Shown: positions 9,304 through 18,743, numbered from the stretch's first letter. The stretch: 64,000 nucleotides of DNA from Chryseobacterium indologenes (GCF_002025665.1 NZ_CP018786.1:1-64000), one strand, 5' to 3'. Notes: a model not told the origin generated them from the letters alone. Translations and numbers: made by a program.

Positions 9304-10638
9304 TTAGAATTCTATATCAACTCCTAATTTTTCAGCTAATAGCTTGGAAATTTTATCTTTTAGAGGTTCTATATCAATGTTTTGCATTGCATCATTAGCG
9401 AAAGCATATAAAAGTAATGCCTGAGCTTCTTTTTTAGAAATTCCTCTTGCTCTCAGATAGAATAAAGCATCTTCATTCAATTGACCTACTGTACAACCGT
9501 GAGAACATTTTACATCGTCTGCAAAGATTTCTAACTGAGGTTTGGTATCAATACTTGCCCCTTCGCTTAGCAATACGTTGTTATTCTGCTGATAAGCATT
9601 TGTTTTCTGAGCAATTTTGTCCACAAAAACTTTTCCGTTGAAAACTCCGTGAGCATTCCCATCAAAGATTCCTTTGTAGTTCTGGTAACTTTCACAGTTC
9701 GGGAAGTTATGGTGAACCGCCGTATGGTGATCTACCAACTGATCTTTCCCGATAATGGTGATTCCGTTCATGAATGAATTGATATTAGATCCATTATGAA
9801 TAAAATCAAGGTTGTTTCTTACCAGTTTACCTCCGAAAGAGAATGTGTTTACCGTTGTTAAACTGTCTTTCTCCTGTCTTGCAAAAGTATTGTCGATAAG
9901 ATAGGTTGTGTTGTTATCGTTCTGAAGTTTGTGCCAGTCAGCCTTTGCATTAGGGTATGTAAAGATCTCCGTTACAGAGTTTGTTAATACGTAAGTGCTG
10001 TCAAAATTGTGATGGCTTTCAATGACCTCTACTTTAGCTCCTTCTTCTACGATCAAAAGGTTTCTTGTATTGTAAAACGTGTTTTCCTCCTGATTCTGAG
10101 AAATATAAAAAACGTGGATTGGCTTTTCAATCACTACATTTTTAGGAACTTTAAGGAAGAAACCATATTTGCAGTAAGCAAGGTTCAGGTTCGTAAAAGC
10201 CTGTTCTTTGGAAGCAATCGTATTGAAATACTTTTCAAAAACCTCTTTATGCTTCTCATCATTCAATGCATAATTGAATGAAAGGAATTCTACATTCTCA
10301 ATAGAAACTTTAGATAGCTCCTTGTGAAGCTTACCGTTTACAAAAACAATCCAATCAAAATTTTCTTCTCCAAGGTGCAGTTCATCAAACTGCTCTTTAG
10401 TGATATTGTGGCTCTCTTTCGGGAAGAAGTTGTAGCTTTTTTCCGTGATTTCCTTTAGATTGGTATATTTATATTCTTCGTCTTTTTTTGTCGGAAAACC
10501 AAGGTTTGCAAATCTTTGAAGAGCAGCTTTTCTGCTGTCGTCCAGAAACCTGTGACGAAGACTCTCCAAAAATTCATTATGGTTCTCTATAATTTGTTCT
10601 TTTAATGCCATTACTGGTATATCTGTGGTTTGCACCAT
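9304..10638 (-). CDS. sufD: Fe-S cluster assembly protein SufD
   Basis: SufD pairs with SufB in the SufBC2D scaffold, where it helps deliver iron for cluster building in the cytoplasm. The 444-residue chain has the right-handed beta-helix core with IDNTFARQEKDSLTTVNTF, the conserved HHNFPNCESYQNYKGIFDG, KTNAYQQNNNVLLSEGASID and the closing ADDVKCSHGCTVGQLNEDAL with the SufD-typical CSHG. An ATG at 10611 (MALKEQIIENHNEF) is a possible later start; I kept 10638 because an A-rich leader precedes it. It is last in the sufA-like, sufB, sufC, sufD order, 137 bases after sufC. Confidence 0.95.
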   Translation of the reverse strand: MVQTTDIPVMALKEQIIENHNEFLESLRHRFLDDSRKAALQRFANLGFPTKKDEEYKYTNLKEITEKSYNFFPKESHNITKEQFDELHLGEENFDWIVFVNGKLHKELSKVSIENVEFLSFNYALNDEKHKEVFEKYFNTIASKEQAFTNLNLAYCKYGFFLKVPKNVVIEKPIHVFYISQNQEENTFYNTRNLLIVEEGAKVEVIESHHNFDSTYVLTNSVTEIFTYPNAKADWHKLQNDNNTTYLIDNTFARQEKDSLTTVNTFSFGGKLVRNNLDFIHNGSNINSFMNGITIIGKDQLVDHHTAVHHNFPNCESYQNYKGIFDGNAHGVFNGKVFVDKIAQKTNAYQQNNNVLLSEGASIDTKPQLEIFADDVKCSHGCTVGQLNEDALFYLRARGISKKEAQALLLYAFANDAMQNIDIEPLKDKISKLLAEKLGVDIEF

Positions 10639-10775
10639 TTTTTCTTTTTTTATTAACTAAAATATTGTTATTCCGAGGAATAGGAAACCCAATTTTTAAT
10701 AGTAGAGACTCTTTTTTGCTACATTGTATGAATGATTGTGAAAAAAGGTTATCTCTGAAATAATATATATTCTTC

Positions 10776-11519
10776 TTAGTTAAGAAGCCAGTCGTAACCT
10801 TTTTCTTCAAGTTCTAATGCTAAAGACTTGTCACCTGTTTTGATGATTTTTCCATCTGCTAAAACGTGAACGAAATCAGGCTGAATATAGTTTAGCAATC
10901 TCTGATAGTGCGTAATCAAAAGAACTGCATTCCCTTCATTTTTAAAATGATTTACTCCATCTGCCACGATTCTTAAAGCATCGATATCCAATCCTGAATC
11001 TGTTTCATCAAGAATAGCCAGCTTAGGATTAAGCATCATCATCTGGAAAATTTCATTTCTTTTCTTCTCACCTCCGGAGAATCCCTCGTTCAATGATCTT
11101 GAAAGGAAATCTTTTTTAATTCCTAATTTTTCAGATTTCTCGCGGATTAATGCAAGCATTTCTTTTGCCGGCATTTCTTCCAGTCCGTTTGCTTTTCTCG
11201 TCTCGTTCAAAGCAGCTTTGATAAAGTTCGTTACAGAAACTCCCGGAATTTCCACTGGATACTGGAAAGAAAGGAAAATCCCTTTGTGAGCTCTATCTTC
11301 AGGAGCTTCTTCACTGATGTCTTGTCCTTCGAAAAGAATTTCTCCACCAGTCACTTCGTAATCTTCTTTTCCTGCGATTACAGAAGAAAGGGTAGATTTA
11401 CCAGCTCCGTTGGGTCCCATGATCGCGTGAACTTCGCCCGGCTTTATTTCAAGATTAATACCTTTTAATATTTCTGCGCCATCTTCAATTTTGGCGTGAA
11501 GGTCTTTAATTTGTAACAT
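10776..11519 (-). CDS. sufC: Fe-S cluster assembly ATPase SufC
   Basis: The ABC-type ATPase of the SUF system, 247 residues. It shows Walker [17 protein letters not shown], the Q-loop region [12 protein letters not shown], the signature [17 protein letters not shown], Walker [18 protein letters not shown] and the switch His in ITHYQRLL. I start it at the ATG encoding [14 protein letters not shown]; the longer open frame upstream would need a GTG and adds a non-family lysine-rich stretch. It drives conformational change in the SufB-SufD scaffold. It lies between sufB and sufD, with an unusually long hairpin-bearing gap (244 bases) after sufB. Confidence 0.95.
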   Translation of the reverse strand: MLQIKDLHAKIEDGAEILKGINLEIKPGEVHAIMGPNGAGKSTLSSVIAGKEDYEVTGGEILFEGQDISEEAPEDRAHKGIFLSFQYPVEIPGVSVTNFIKAALNETRKANGLEEMPAKEMLALIREKSEKLGIKKDFLSRSLNEGFSGGEKKRNEIFQMMMLNPKLAILDETDSGLDIDALRIVADGVNHFKNEGNAVLLITHYQRLLNYIQPDFVHVLADGKIIKTGDKSLALELEEKGYDWLLN

Positions 11520-11637
11520 TCTTGCTAACTTTTGCTTTTTATAATTGTATGAGCTTCTTTCCTTTAGGTACACATCGTCTTTGTATTAGGATATCTCCTC
11601 AATAGACGGACAGAAGCTTTTTATATTTTATGTTTAT

Positions 11638-11743
11638 AATAATCTTCAACGAAGATTATAACTTATATTTCCGTTTATAACGGTTGATCATCAGATAAAA
11701 ACTCTGAAAACCTTGCCTTTAAAATCAGTTTGTTTTTATCTGA
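11638..11743. repeat. Two hairpins between sufB and sufC
   Basis: ATAATCTTC-aac-GAAGATTAT (11638-11659) is a perfect 9-bp stem. Downstream, TCAGATAAAAAC (11691-11702) and GTTTTTATCTGA (11732-11743) form a 12-bp inverted repeat with a 29-base loop. They may be mRNA-stability or attenuation structures that set the sufB to sufC ratio; that role is inferred. Confidence 0.5.
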
Positions 11744-11763
11744 AGGGTTCTTTTTTGATCATA

Positions 11764-13212
11764 TTATCCTACTGAACCTTCTAATGAAATCTCAAGTAAT
11801 TTCTGAGCTTCAATAGCAAATTCCATTGGAAGCTTGTTCAAAACTTCTTTGCTGAAACCATTCACAATCAGAGCAATGGCTCTTTCTGTATCAATACCTC
11901 TCTGGTTACAGTAGAAAATCTGATCTTCCCCAATCTTTGAAGTCGTTGCCTCGTGCTCTAACTGTGCTGTAGGATCTTTGATTTCAATATAAGGGAAAGT
12001 ATGAGCTCCACATTCATTACCCATCAATAAAGAGTCACATTGTGAGAAGTTTCTTGCTCCTTTTGCTGAAGGCATTACTTTCACCTGTCCTCTGTATGAG
12101 TTTTGTGATTTCCCGGCAGAAATACCTTTTGAAATAATCGTTGATTTGGTATTCTTTCCGATGTGGATCATTTTTGTTCCTGTATCTGCATACTGGTGGT
12201 TGTTAGTAACTGCAATAGAGTAGAATTCTCCGATAGAATTGTCTCCTTTAAGGATACAAGACGGATATTTCCATGTTACTGCAGAACCTGTTTCTACCTG
12301 TGTCCATGAGATTTTTGCATTTCTTTCGCAAAGTCCTCTTTTCGTTACAAAGTTGAATACACCTCCTTTTCCTTCTTCGTTACCAGGATACCAGTTCTGT
12401 ACCGTTGAATATTTGATCTCGGCATTGTCTAAAGCAATAAGCTCTACAACTGCTGCGTGAAGCTGGTTTTCATCTCTTGATGGAGCTGTACATCCTTCAA
12501 GATAAGAAACATAACTTCCTTCATCAGCTACAAGAAGCGTTCTTTCAAACTGTCCTGTTCCTGCCTGGTTGATACGGAAATAAGTAGAAAGTTCCATAGG
12601 GCATTTTACCCCTTTAGGAATATAACAGAAACTTCCGTCAGAAAATACTGCGGAATTCAATGCTGCATAAAAGTTATCTCCTCTCGGAACAACTTTTCCA
12701 AGATATTTTCTTACTAAATCAGGGTGGTTTTTAATAGCCTCAGAGATGGAGCAGAAAATAATTCCTTTCTCTGCCAATGTATCCTGGAAAGTGGTTTTCA
12801 CAGAAACTGAGTCCATTACAATATCTACGGCAACTCCGGAAAGTCTTTTTTGCTCTTCGATATTAATCCCTAGCTTTGCGAATGTCTTCAACAACTCAGG
12901 ATCTACTTCGTCAAGACTTGCCAGTTCTGGCTTTACTTTAGGAGCAGCGTAATAACGGATTGCCTGAAAATCTGGTTTTTCATATTTGATATTGGCCCAT
13001 TCAGGCTCTACCATTTTCTGCCAGATTTTGAAAGATTCCAATCGCCATTCAGTCATCCATTCCGGTTCTTCTTTTTTAGCAGAGATGGCACGGATGATGT
13101 CCTCATTTAAACCAATCGGGAAATCTTCATAATCAATCTTCGTTTCCCAACCGAATTCATATTTTTTATTTTCTAGATCGACTCTTAAATCGTCTTCTGT
13201 ATATTTACTCAT
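11764..13212 (-). CDS. sufB: Fe-S cluster assembly protein SufB
   Basis: The 482-residue main scaffold subunit of SufBCD, on which clusters are built. Family markers are strong: [119 protein letters not shown] and [19 protein letters not shown]. The acceptor Cys region lies in the C-terminal beta-helix. It follows the A-type scaffold gene and an 83-base repeat-bearing gap, and is probably read from the promoter at 13654-13684. Confidence 0.96.
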   Translation of the reverse strand: MSKYTEDDLRVDLENKKYEFGWETKIDYEDFPIGLNEDIIRAISAKKEEPEWMTEWRLESFKIWQKMVEPEWANIKYEKPDFQAIRYYAAPKVKPELASLDEVDPELLKTFAKLGINIEEQKRLSGVAVDIVMDSVSVKTTFQDTLAEKGIIFCSISEAIKNHPDLVRKYLGKVVPRGDNFYAALNSAVFSDGSFCYIPKGVKCPMELSTYFRINQAGTGQFERTLLVADEGSYVSYLEGCTAPSRDENQLHAAVVELIALDNAEIKYSTVQNWYPGNEEGKGGVFNFVTKRGLCERNAKISWTQVETGSAVTWKYPSCILKGDNSIGEFYSIAVTNNHQYADTGTKMIHIGKNTKSTIISKGISAGKSQNSYRGQVKVMPSAKGARNFSQCDSLLMGNECGAHTFPYIEIKDPTAQLEHEATTSKIGEDQIFYCNQRGIDTERAIALIVNGFSKEVLNKLPMEFAIEAQKLLEISLEGSVG

Positions 13213-13215
13213 TAC

Positions 13216-13290
13216 TTTTTTTTAGATTTCAGATTTTAGATTTCAGAATTCAGAGTAGATCTGAGGTCTGAAATCTAGGATCTAATGTCT
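13216..13290. repeat. AGATTTCAGA-type intergenic repeat
   Basis: agatttcagattttagatttcaga is repeated in tandem-like form and followed by tctgaaatctaggatctaat, its imperfect reverse complement, giving a hairpin between the SufA-like gene and sufB. Low complexity; possibly a dispersed repeat class. Confidence 0.45.
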
Positions 13291-13295
13291 TTTCT

Positions 13296-13625
13296 CTAAA
13301 GACTAAATGATTCCCCACACCCACATGTTCTGGATGCATTCGGGTTGTTAAAAACAAACCCTTTTCCGTTCAATCCTCCTGAATACTCAAGAGTTGTTCC
13401 TGCTAAATAAAGGATGGATTTTTTATCTATAATAATTTTAATGTTATTATCTTCAAAAATCTGATCTGTGTCTGTTTTTTGGTTATCAAACTTTAAAACA
13501 TACTCTAAACCAGAGCATCCGCCGCTTTTCACCCCTACTCTTATATAATCTTCAGCAGGGTTAAAACCATCTTCCGTCATTAACTGGATGGCTTTCTCCT
13601 TTGCATAGTCTGATACTTTTATCAT
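13296..13625 (-). CDS. HesB/IscA-family Fe-S carrier (SufA-like)
   Basis: A 109-residue A-type Fe-S carrier protein that receives clusters from the SUF scaffold and passes them to target enzymes. The three conserved cysteines are present: one in VKSGGCSGLEYVL and two in the C-terminal CGCGESFSL. GFVFNNPNASRTCGCG is the typical end. It is the first gene of the SUF group, with a clear promoter just upstream. It could be called sufA or iscA; the context favours the SUF role. Confidence 0.92.
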   Translation of the reverse strand: MIKVSDYAKEKAIQLMTEDGFNPAEDYIRVGVKSGGCSGLEYVLKFDNQKTDTDQIFEDNNIKIIIDKKSILYLAGTTLEYSGGLNGKGFVFNNPNASRTCGCGESFSL

Positions 13626-13653
13626 TGTATTTATTTAGAATGATTTAATGATG

Positions 13654-13684
13654 CAAAAATACGAACTAATTTTCGCAATCTCAA
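13654..13684 (-). promoter_or_regulatory. Promoter of the SUF gene group
   Basis: Minus strand: TTG, 20 bases, then TATTTTTG at 13661-13654, 29 bases before the SufA-like ATG. This is a near-ideal flavobacterial promoter. Confidence 0.65.
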
Positions 13685-13837
13685 ATCGAAGATATCTATT
13701 TTAATGATTCTGTTATTAATAGCAATTTCTGAGAGGATAAATTATGTTAAAAAATAATAAATTTAGCCTTTCAATGTGAAGATTTCATTAAGGATTTAAC
13801 CTTGAATCTTATTTTCTATCTATAAAGAAAATTGGTC

Positions 13838-14776
13838 ATGAAACAAAAAATAATAGTTTTTTTTGTATTGTTTTTCACCATTGTATCCTATGGACAGACC
13901 ACCAGATTTGTTTATGAAACCTTGGTAAATCCGGATTCAATCAATCTGGTAAGTATGAAAAGTGAGAGAACTTTTCTGGATGTTAAAGGAGATCGTTCCT
14001 TATTCATCAGTGAAAATAAATTGAAAAGAGACTCTCTTTTTGCAGAACTAAGGTCAGAAATAAAGGAAAACAAGAAAGAGGAAAAAGATTTTTCAAAAAT
14101 GGAAGGAAAAAAACATTTTGAACCTACATTTTTTGAATATTTCATTACCAAGACAATTCCGGATCAGAAAGTGTATTATTATGAGAAGGCTTCCGGAAAA
14201 CAAATTTATTATCAGGAAGACAGACCTGTAAAATGGGAAATCACTAATATGATTGAGAAACAGAATGGATATTCTGCCCAAAAAGCAGTTGCCGAGTTTG
14301 GAGGAAGAGTCTGGACAGCTTGGTTTACTAAAGAAATTCCACTGTCTGACGGTCCTTACAAGTTTTCAGGATTGCCAGGACTGATTGTAAAACTGGAGGA
14401 TGACAAAGGAGATTATAAATTTGATCTTGTGAAAAAGCTTACGCTTAAAAATGCTTTTGAAGAACAGATAAATGCTGATGCTAAGCAAAGTACAAGAATT
14501 AATTTCCATGGTGATAAAGCTGCTCTTGAACTGGAATTCGGTAAAAACAAAAAAGCGATGGCCGGGAATAATACTGGTGGAAATATGAATTTCGGAGGTG
14601 GAAAACATGGCGGCGGAATGAATGGTGGTGGAATGAGAGGAGGCGGCAACGGAAGTGGTGGAATGCACAGAGGCGGAATGGGTGGAGACAATCAGGGAAT
14701 ACCCATGTCACAAGGCTCATCTGTAGAAATACCTTCTTTTACCAATATAGCACAGAATCCAATTGAATTAAAATAA
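13838..14776 (+). CDS. GLPGLI family exported protein with a Gly/Met/His-rich insertion
   Basis: A signal peptide (MKQKIIVFFVLFFTIVSYGQ) leads into the GLPGLI family, whose naming motif is seen in FSGLPGLIVKLEDDKGDYKF. Other shared blocks are EFGGRVWTAWFTKEIPLSDG and ENKLKRDSLF. I start it at the ATG at 13838 rather than the TTG six bases earlier. Residues about 244-288 (14567-14700) are a repeat of GGGM/GGM units with His and Arg (GGGKHGGGMNGGGMRGGGNG), not usual for the family. The end is SFTNIAQNPIELK, matching the SNPIELQ end of the next gene. Location is periplasmic or outer surface; function unknown. Confidence 0.85.
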   Translation: MKQKIIVFFVLFFTIVSYGQTTRFVYETLVNPDSINLVSMKSERTFLDVKGDRSLFISENKLKRDSLFAELRSEIKENKKEEKDFSKMEGKKHFEPTFFEYFITKTIPDQKVYYYEKASGKQIYYQEDRPVKWEITNMIEKQNGYSAQKAVAEFGGRVWTAWFTKEIPLSDGPYKFSGLPGLIVKLEDDKGDYKFDLVKKLTLKNAFEEQINADAKQSTRINFHGDKAALELEFGKNKKAMAGNNTGGNMNFGGGKHGGGMNGGGMRGGGNGSGGMHRGGMGGDNQGIPMSQGSSVEIPSFTNIAQNPIELK

Positions 14777-14788
14777 ATAAAAATATAA

Positions 14789-15643
14789 ATGAAAAAATTA
14801 GGTATTATCGCATTGGCACTGTTCATACAGAATGTTTCTGCACAGACAAACAGGTTTGTGTATCAGGTGACTATGAAGCCTGATGCTGAAAATAAAACAG
14901 ATATCAAAACTGAAAATGCTTATCTGGATATTTCTCCGGAAAAATCAGTGTTTTATTCTGAAAACAGAATCAAAAGAGACTCCATTATGCAAAAAGCATT
15001 TCAAGGTGGGGGCGGAAGAGGAAGTATCAACAGAGATCAGATGGAAGGTTTGAGAACGAATATCAACTATTCTGTAGAAAAGGATAAGACGAACCAAAAA
15101 ACATATTTTAAAGACAGAATAGGACGTGATCTCTATTCTTATGAAGAAGACAGACCTCTGAACTGGAAAATTGGATCAGAAACCAGAAAAATTGGCGATT
15201 ACAAAGTTCAGAAAGCTGAAACCGAGTTTGGAGGAAGAAAATGGACTGCATGGTTTACGACAGATCTTCCTTATCAGGACGGACCTTATAAGTTCGGAGG
15301 GCTTCCTGGACTGATTGTAAAAGTGGAAGATGATAAAGGAGATTATTCTTTTGATTTAATGAAAAACTATAAAATTGCTGAGTTTCCAACATTGAACCAG
15401 TTTGGAAATACTTTAAAAGTAAAAAGAACAGATTATTTAAAGCAGCAGCAAAAGTTTAAAACTGATCCAATGTCATTCATGAGTCAGGGTGCGGGAGGGA
15501 TCAGTGCTCCGATGAGAGTAGGCGGAGGTGGAAGAGGCCCCGGAGGTGGTGGAAACCAGAATCCTTCCGATATGAGAAAGAGAATGGAAGAAAGGGTAAA
15601 AGAAGAAGCCAAGAAAAATTCCAATCCAATCGAATTGCAATAA
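14789..15643 (+). CDS. GLPGLI family exported protein (second copy)
   Basis: A 284-residue paralog of the gene 12 bases upstream, and surely in the same operon. The signal peptide ends VSAQ. Shared blocks include EFGGRKWTAWFTTDLPYQDG, KFGGLPGLIVKVEDDKGDYS and SENRIKRDS. It also has a Gly-rich segment, but a shorter one (RVGGGGRGPGGGGNQNP), followed by a charged helix (DMRKRMEERVKEEAKK). It ends in a bidirectional terminator shared with the metallopeptidase gene. Family function is not known. The repeated Gly-rich loops in both copies may be a surface-exposed region. Confidence 0.85.
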   Translation: MKKLGIIALALFIQNVSAQTNRFVYQVTMKPDAENKTDIKTENAYLDISPEKSVFYSENRIKRDSIMQKAFQGGGGRGSINRDQMEGLRTNINYSVEKDKTNQKTYFKDRIGRDLYSYEEDRPLNWKIGSETRKIGDYKVQKAETEFGGRKWTAWFTTDLPYQDGPYKFGGLPGLIVKVEDDKGDYSFDLMKNYKIAEFPTLNQFGNTLKVKRTDYLKQQQKFKTDPMSFMSQGAGGISAPMRVGGGGRGPGGGGNQNPSDMRKRMEERVKEEAKKNSNPIELQ

Positions 15644-15645
15644 AT

Positions 15646-15706
15646 AAAAAATGCGGTCTTAAGCTAAGACCGCATTTTATTTTATATCATCACAATAATT
15701 GTGATA
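15646..15706. terminator. Bidirectional terminator between GLPGLI copy 2 and YpfJ-like gene
   Basis: AAAATGCGGTCTTA and TAAGACCGCATTTT form a perfect stem with loop AGC. A second palindrome, ATCACAATAATTGTGAT, follows at 15688-15704. Confidence 0.88.
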
Positions 15707-15709
15707 AAA

Positions 15710-16573
15710 CTATTTTAATAGTTGGTTGAAAGTATCACCTTGTCTGATATCACCAGTGTTGTAACCTTTCATAAACCATTCTTTACGTTGTGCAGATGAT
15801 CCATGGGTAAAGCTTTCCTGATTCACATATCCCTGTGCTCTTTTCTGAATATTATCATCTCCAACGGCTTCTGCAGCATCTATGGCAGATTCTATATCTC
15901 CGGGTTCAAGAATATGTTTGCTGTCATTGGTTCTTTTTGCCCAGACTCCGGCATAGAAATCAGCCTGTAACTCTGTAGCAACGGATACTCTGTTCATCTG
16001 TTCTTCGGAATATCTTCCGCTTCTTCTTAGCGCATCCACTTTCTGAGTAGTTCCCAAAAGAGTTTGTACATGATGTCCTACTTCGTGGGCAAGAACATAA
16101 GCTACTGTAAATTCTGTTACTTTAGCTCCGAATTTTTGCTGAAGTTCACCAAAAAAGCTCATATCCATATAAACTTTCTGATCTGCCGGACAATAGAACG
16201 GGCCCATGGCAGATTGCGCTGTACCACATGCTGAAGAAGTTGTATTTTCAAAAAGAACCACTTCAGGAGCACTGTAAGTCATTCCGTTTTCCTTAAAAAT
16301 CTGATCCCAGGTAAGAATATTCCATTTGGCCATCATATCAACCATTTCTCCAATTTGTTTTTCTTCGGCAGTCAGTTCTCTTTGTTCTCCTGTATTGCCT
16401 GAAGGCTGTATTCCTCCGGAATTCAAAATACCGGACGGATCACCTCCCAAAAAGAATACGATGGCTGCTATAATTAAGGTTCCGAGTCCGCCTCCTACAA
16501 TCATACCTCCACTTCCGCCTCCTGAACCACGGCGGTCATCAACGTTTCCGCCTCTGTCGTCTGTCCATTTCAT
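15710..16573 (-). CDS. ypfJ: YpfJ/KPN_02809-type neutral zinc metallopeptidase
   Basis: A 287-residue membrane-anchored zinc peptidase. After a Gly/Arg/Asp-rich cytoplasmic start it has one transmembrane helix (LGTLIIAAIVFFLGG), then a periplasmic catalytic domain. The zinc motif is VLAHEVGHHVQ (HExxH), and SACGTAQSAMGPFYCPADQK and ELQADFYAGVWAKR are typical of the family, the latter with the third-ligand Glu. The final blocks SFTHGSSAQRKEWFMKGYNT also fit. Its substrates are not known. It is convergent with the GLPGLI pair and stands alone. Confidence 0.92.
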   Translation of the reverse strand: MKWTDDRGGNVDDRRGSGGGSGGMIVGGGLGTLIIAAIVFFLGGDPSGILNSGGIQPSGNTGEQRELTAEEKQIGEMVDMMAKWNILTWDQIFKENGMTYSAPEVVLFENTTSSACGTAQSAMGPFYCPADQKVYMDMSFFGELQQKFGAKVTEFTVAYVLAHEVGHHVQTLLGTTQKVDALRRSGRYSEEQMNRVSVATELQADFYAGVWAKRTNDSKHILEPGDIESAIDAAEAVGDDNIQKRAQGYVNQESFTHGSSAQRKEWFMKGYNTGDIRQGDTFNQLLK

Positions 16574-16638
16574 ATCAATAAATTTATGGGTTAATTTAAA
16601 TATTTTACACCAGATTATAAGCGAAAATATCTAGATAT

Positions 16639-18717
16639 TTATCTGTTGAGTTGTTTTGTTTTGAGCCAGTAAGACGTAGACTGATAAGCTGATACAGCAT
16701 CATCTACCAGTTTCTGATCTGGATCTTTTAATAATTTTTCGTCGTAATACAGCTTGAATTCCGGTTTCAGGTCACTTTTTTCCAGTTCTAAGGAGTATTG
16801 TTTTACTTTTTTTACTGGCGAAATAATAGTTAAACGCTCTCCTTTGATAAATCCTAGATCCTGATAGGTTGCCACATATGCTTTAGGTTGGAATTCCTGT
16901 CTGAAGACATCCTGGCCCAAAAATTTAGACTGATAGTTGAAATTTAATAATCCCATAAGTGTAGGCATAACATCTATCTGAGACATCAATGCATTGAATT
17001 TCTGCGGCTGAATAAATCCTTCAGAGAAAATCATAGCAGGAATTCTGTATTTATCCATCGGAAGCTCTGTTTTTCCGGCACTGGATGCACAGTGGTCTGC
17101 AATGATAACAAAAACTGTGTTTTTATACCAGTCTTGTTTCTTAGCCATATCGAAGAACAATTTAAGCGAGTAATCCGTATATTTTACACCGCCTTCACGG
17201 GATTTTGCTGTCCCAGGAATATCGATTCTTCCGTCAGGATATGTAAACGGTCTGTGATTGGAAACTGTCATCCAGTGATTGAAAAACGGCTTTCCTGACT
17301 TGGCTTCGGCATTCATCACCTGAATAGCCTTTCTGGCCATATCTTCATCCGCAACACCCCAAACATTGGCAAAAGTAATTTCTTCAGGTTTAAAGTTATT
17401 TCTGTCTACGATACCGTAGCCGTTTCCTCCGAAGAAGTCCTGCATATTATCGAAATAGCTATAGCCGCCGTATAAGAATTTAACATCATATCCTTTAGAC
17501 TTGAAAACACTTCCGGTTGTGAATTTATTCTTATTGTCATCTCTTTTGATGATGCTTTCTCCAGCGGTAGGAGGAATACATAATGTCAAAGCTTCCAGGC
17601 CGCGTACCGTTCTGTTTCCGGTTGCATACAGATTGGTAAACATTAATGATTTATCAGCAAGGCTATCCAGAAAAGGAGTAATTTTTTGCGTATTACCATA
17701 GTGTTCCATGAAATCGGCAGAAAGACTCTCAATAGAGATCAATACTACATTTTTCTTCACTTCCGGTTGTTCAGCAGCTACAGTCCTTGATAACGTATGT
17801 TGTGGATATTGGCTTAAGAAATTCTTTTCGGCCTGCTGTTGGTTAATTTGTGAGTAAAACTGGAAATAATCCAGCTCATTATGGGTAAATGCCCAGTAGA
17901 ACTTAGGAAGTCCGTTAGCTTCAATTTCGTCTGCGAAAACATTGTCAGATTTGATTTGCATCAAAGACGGTATTGCCAGTGCACTCAGCGCACATAGTAC
18001 CATAAAACTGCCCAGAAGAACCATTTTTTGTTTAAAATCGGGAAGCTCAAGCAATTCATCTTTTGTTTTCTTATAAATAAACCATGTGATGGCAAGGGTC
18101 ACGATCATGATGGCAGAAAATAACGGAACAACCGGATAACTTTCCATAATATTCCCAATGACCTCATTGGTATAAATAAGATAATCTACAGCAATAAAAT
18201 TATAACGAACCCCAAATTCATTGTAGAAGAAGTATTCACTTACTCCGTTAAAAATAATCAGAAGAACGTATAATAGTAATGTAATGAAATATAATGTATT
18301 ACGGATCTTAATTCTTTGTGTAGGAAGAAACAGCATCAATCCGAAGAAAAGAGTCTTTATTCCTACGAAAACAAGGGCAATTTCCATGATAGAACCTCCA
18401 TACTGCTTGAAAATATTGTTCGGAACAAGCCAGATATAAAGGAAGAATAGAACTAATGCTCCCAAAATAAGATAGCCGTAAGGCTTTTTATATTTTGAAT
18501 TGGAAAGAAAGAGGAAGTAAAGGGCGAGAATAGAGCTGGCCAATATGAAAACAAAAACGTCATTCACCAGACCTATGAGCAAAACTTTTACGACTTCGAA
18601 AAATCCAAAACTAGCGGTAGTAATAGGATGAAAAAAGAATATTGTTCTTATTATCAATGAAATAATAAGATAGAAAATTCCTAAATACAGGAAGGGTTTT
18701 ATTTTTTTTAAAAACAT
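16639..18717 (-). CDS. LTA synthase (LtaS-like) family sulfatase-fold membrane enzyme
   Basis: An N-terminal membrane part with about five helices is joined to an extracytoplasmic alkaline-phosphatase-fold domain. The metal and catalytic residues of LtaS-type phosphoglycerol transferases are in place: Glu in VVLISIESLSADF, the Thr nucleophile in TGNRTVRGLEAL and Asp-His in IIADHCAS. In Gram-positive bacteria this family makes lipoteichoic acid. In this Gram-negative lineage the product is unknown; modification of an envelope glycolipid or polysaccharide with phosphoglycerol or phosphoethanolamine is likely. I chose the ATG at 18717 (MFLKKIKPFLYLG, 692 residues) because the -7 element at 18744-18751 overlaps the earlier ATG at 18744. 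Confidence 0.85.
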   Translation of the reverse strand: MFLKKIKPFLYLGIFYLIISLIIRTIFFFHPITTASFGFFEVVKVLLIGLVNDVFVFILASSILALYFLFLSNSKYKKPYGYLILGALVLFFLYIWLVPNNIFKQYGGSIMEIALVFVGIKTLFFGLMLFLPTQRIKIRNTLYFITLLLYVLLIIFNGVSEYFFYNEFGVRYNFIAVDYLIYTNEVIGNIMESYPVVPLFSAIMIVTLAITWFIYKKTKDELLELPDFKQKMVLLGSFMVLCALSALAIPSLMQIKSDNVFADEIEANGLPKFYWAFTHNELDYFQFYSQINQQQAEKNFLSQYPQHTLSRTVAAEQPEVKKNVVLISIESLSADFMEHYGNTQKITPFLDSLADKSLMFTNLYATGNRTVRGLEALTLCIPPTAGESIIKRDDNKNKFTTGSVFKSKGYDVKFLYGGYSYFDNMQDFFGGNGYGIVDRNNFKPEEITFANVWGVADEDMARKAIQVMNAEAKSGKPFFNHWMTVSNHRPFTYPDGRIDIPGTAKSREGGVKYTDYSLKLFFDMAKKQDWYKNTVFVIIADHCASSAGKTELPMDKYRIPAMIFSEGFIQPQKFNALMSQIDVMPTLMGLLNFNYQSKFLGQDVFRQEFQPKAYVATYQDLGFIKGERLTIISPVKKVKQYSLELEKSDLKPEFKLYYDEKLLKDPDQKLVDDAVSAYQSTSYWLKTKQLNR

Positions 18718-18743
18718 GTAGTGTCTGTCTTTATTAATTTTCA

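Noticed and set aside
11520..11573. Longer SufC start at a GTG
   Set aside because: It would add a Lys/Tyr-rich stretch without family match, and an ATG at 11519 begins the conserved sequence.
14413..14691. Pro-rich minus-strand open frame
   Set aside because: It is the complement of the Gly-rich insertion of the GLPGLI gene.
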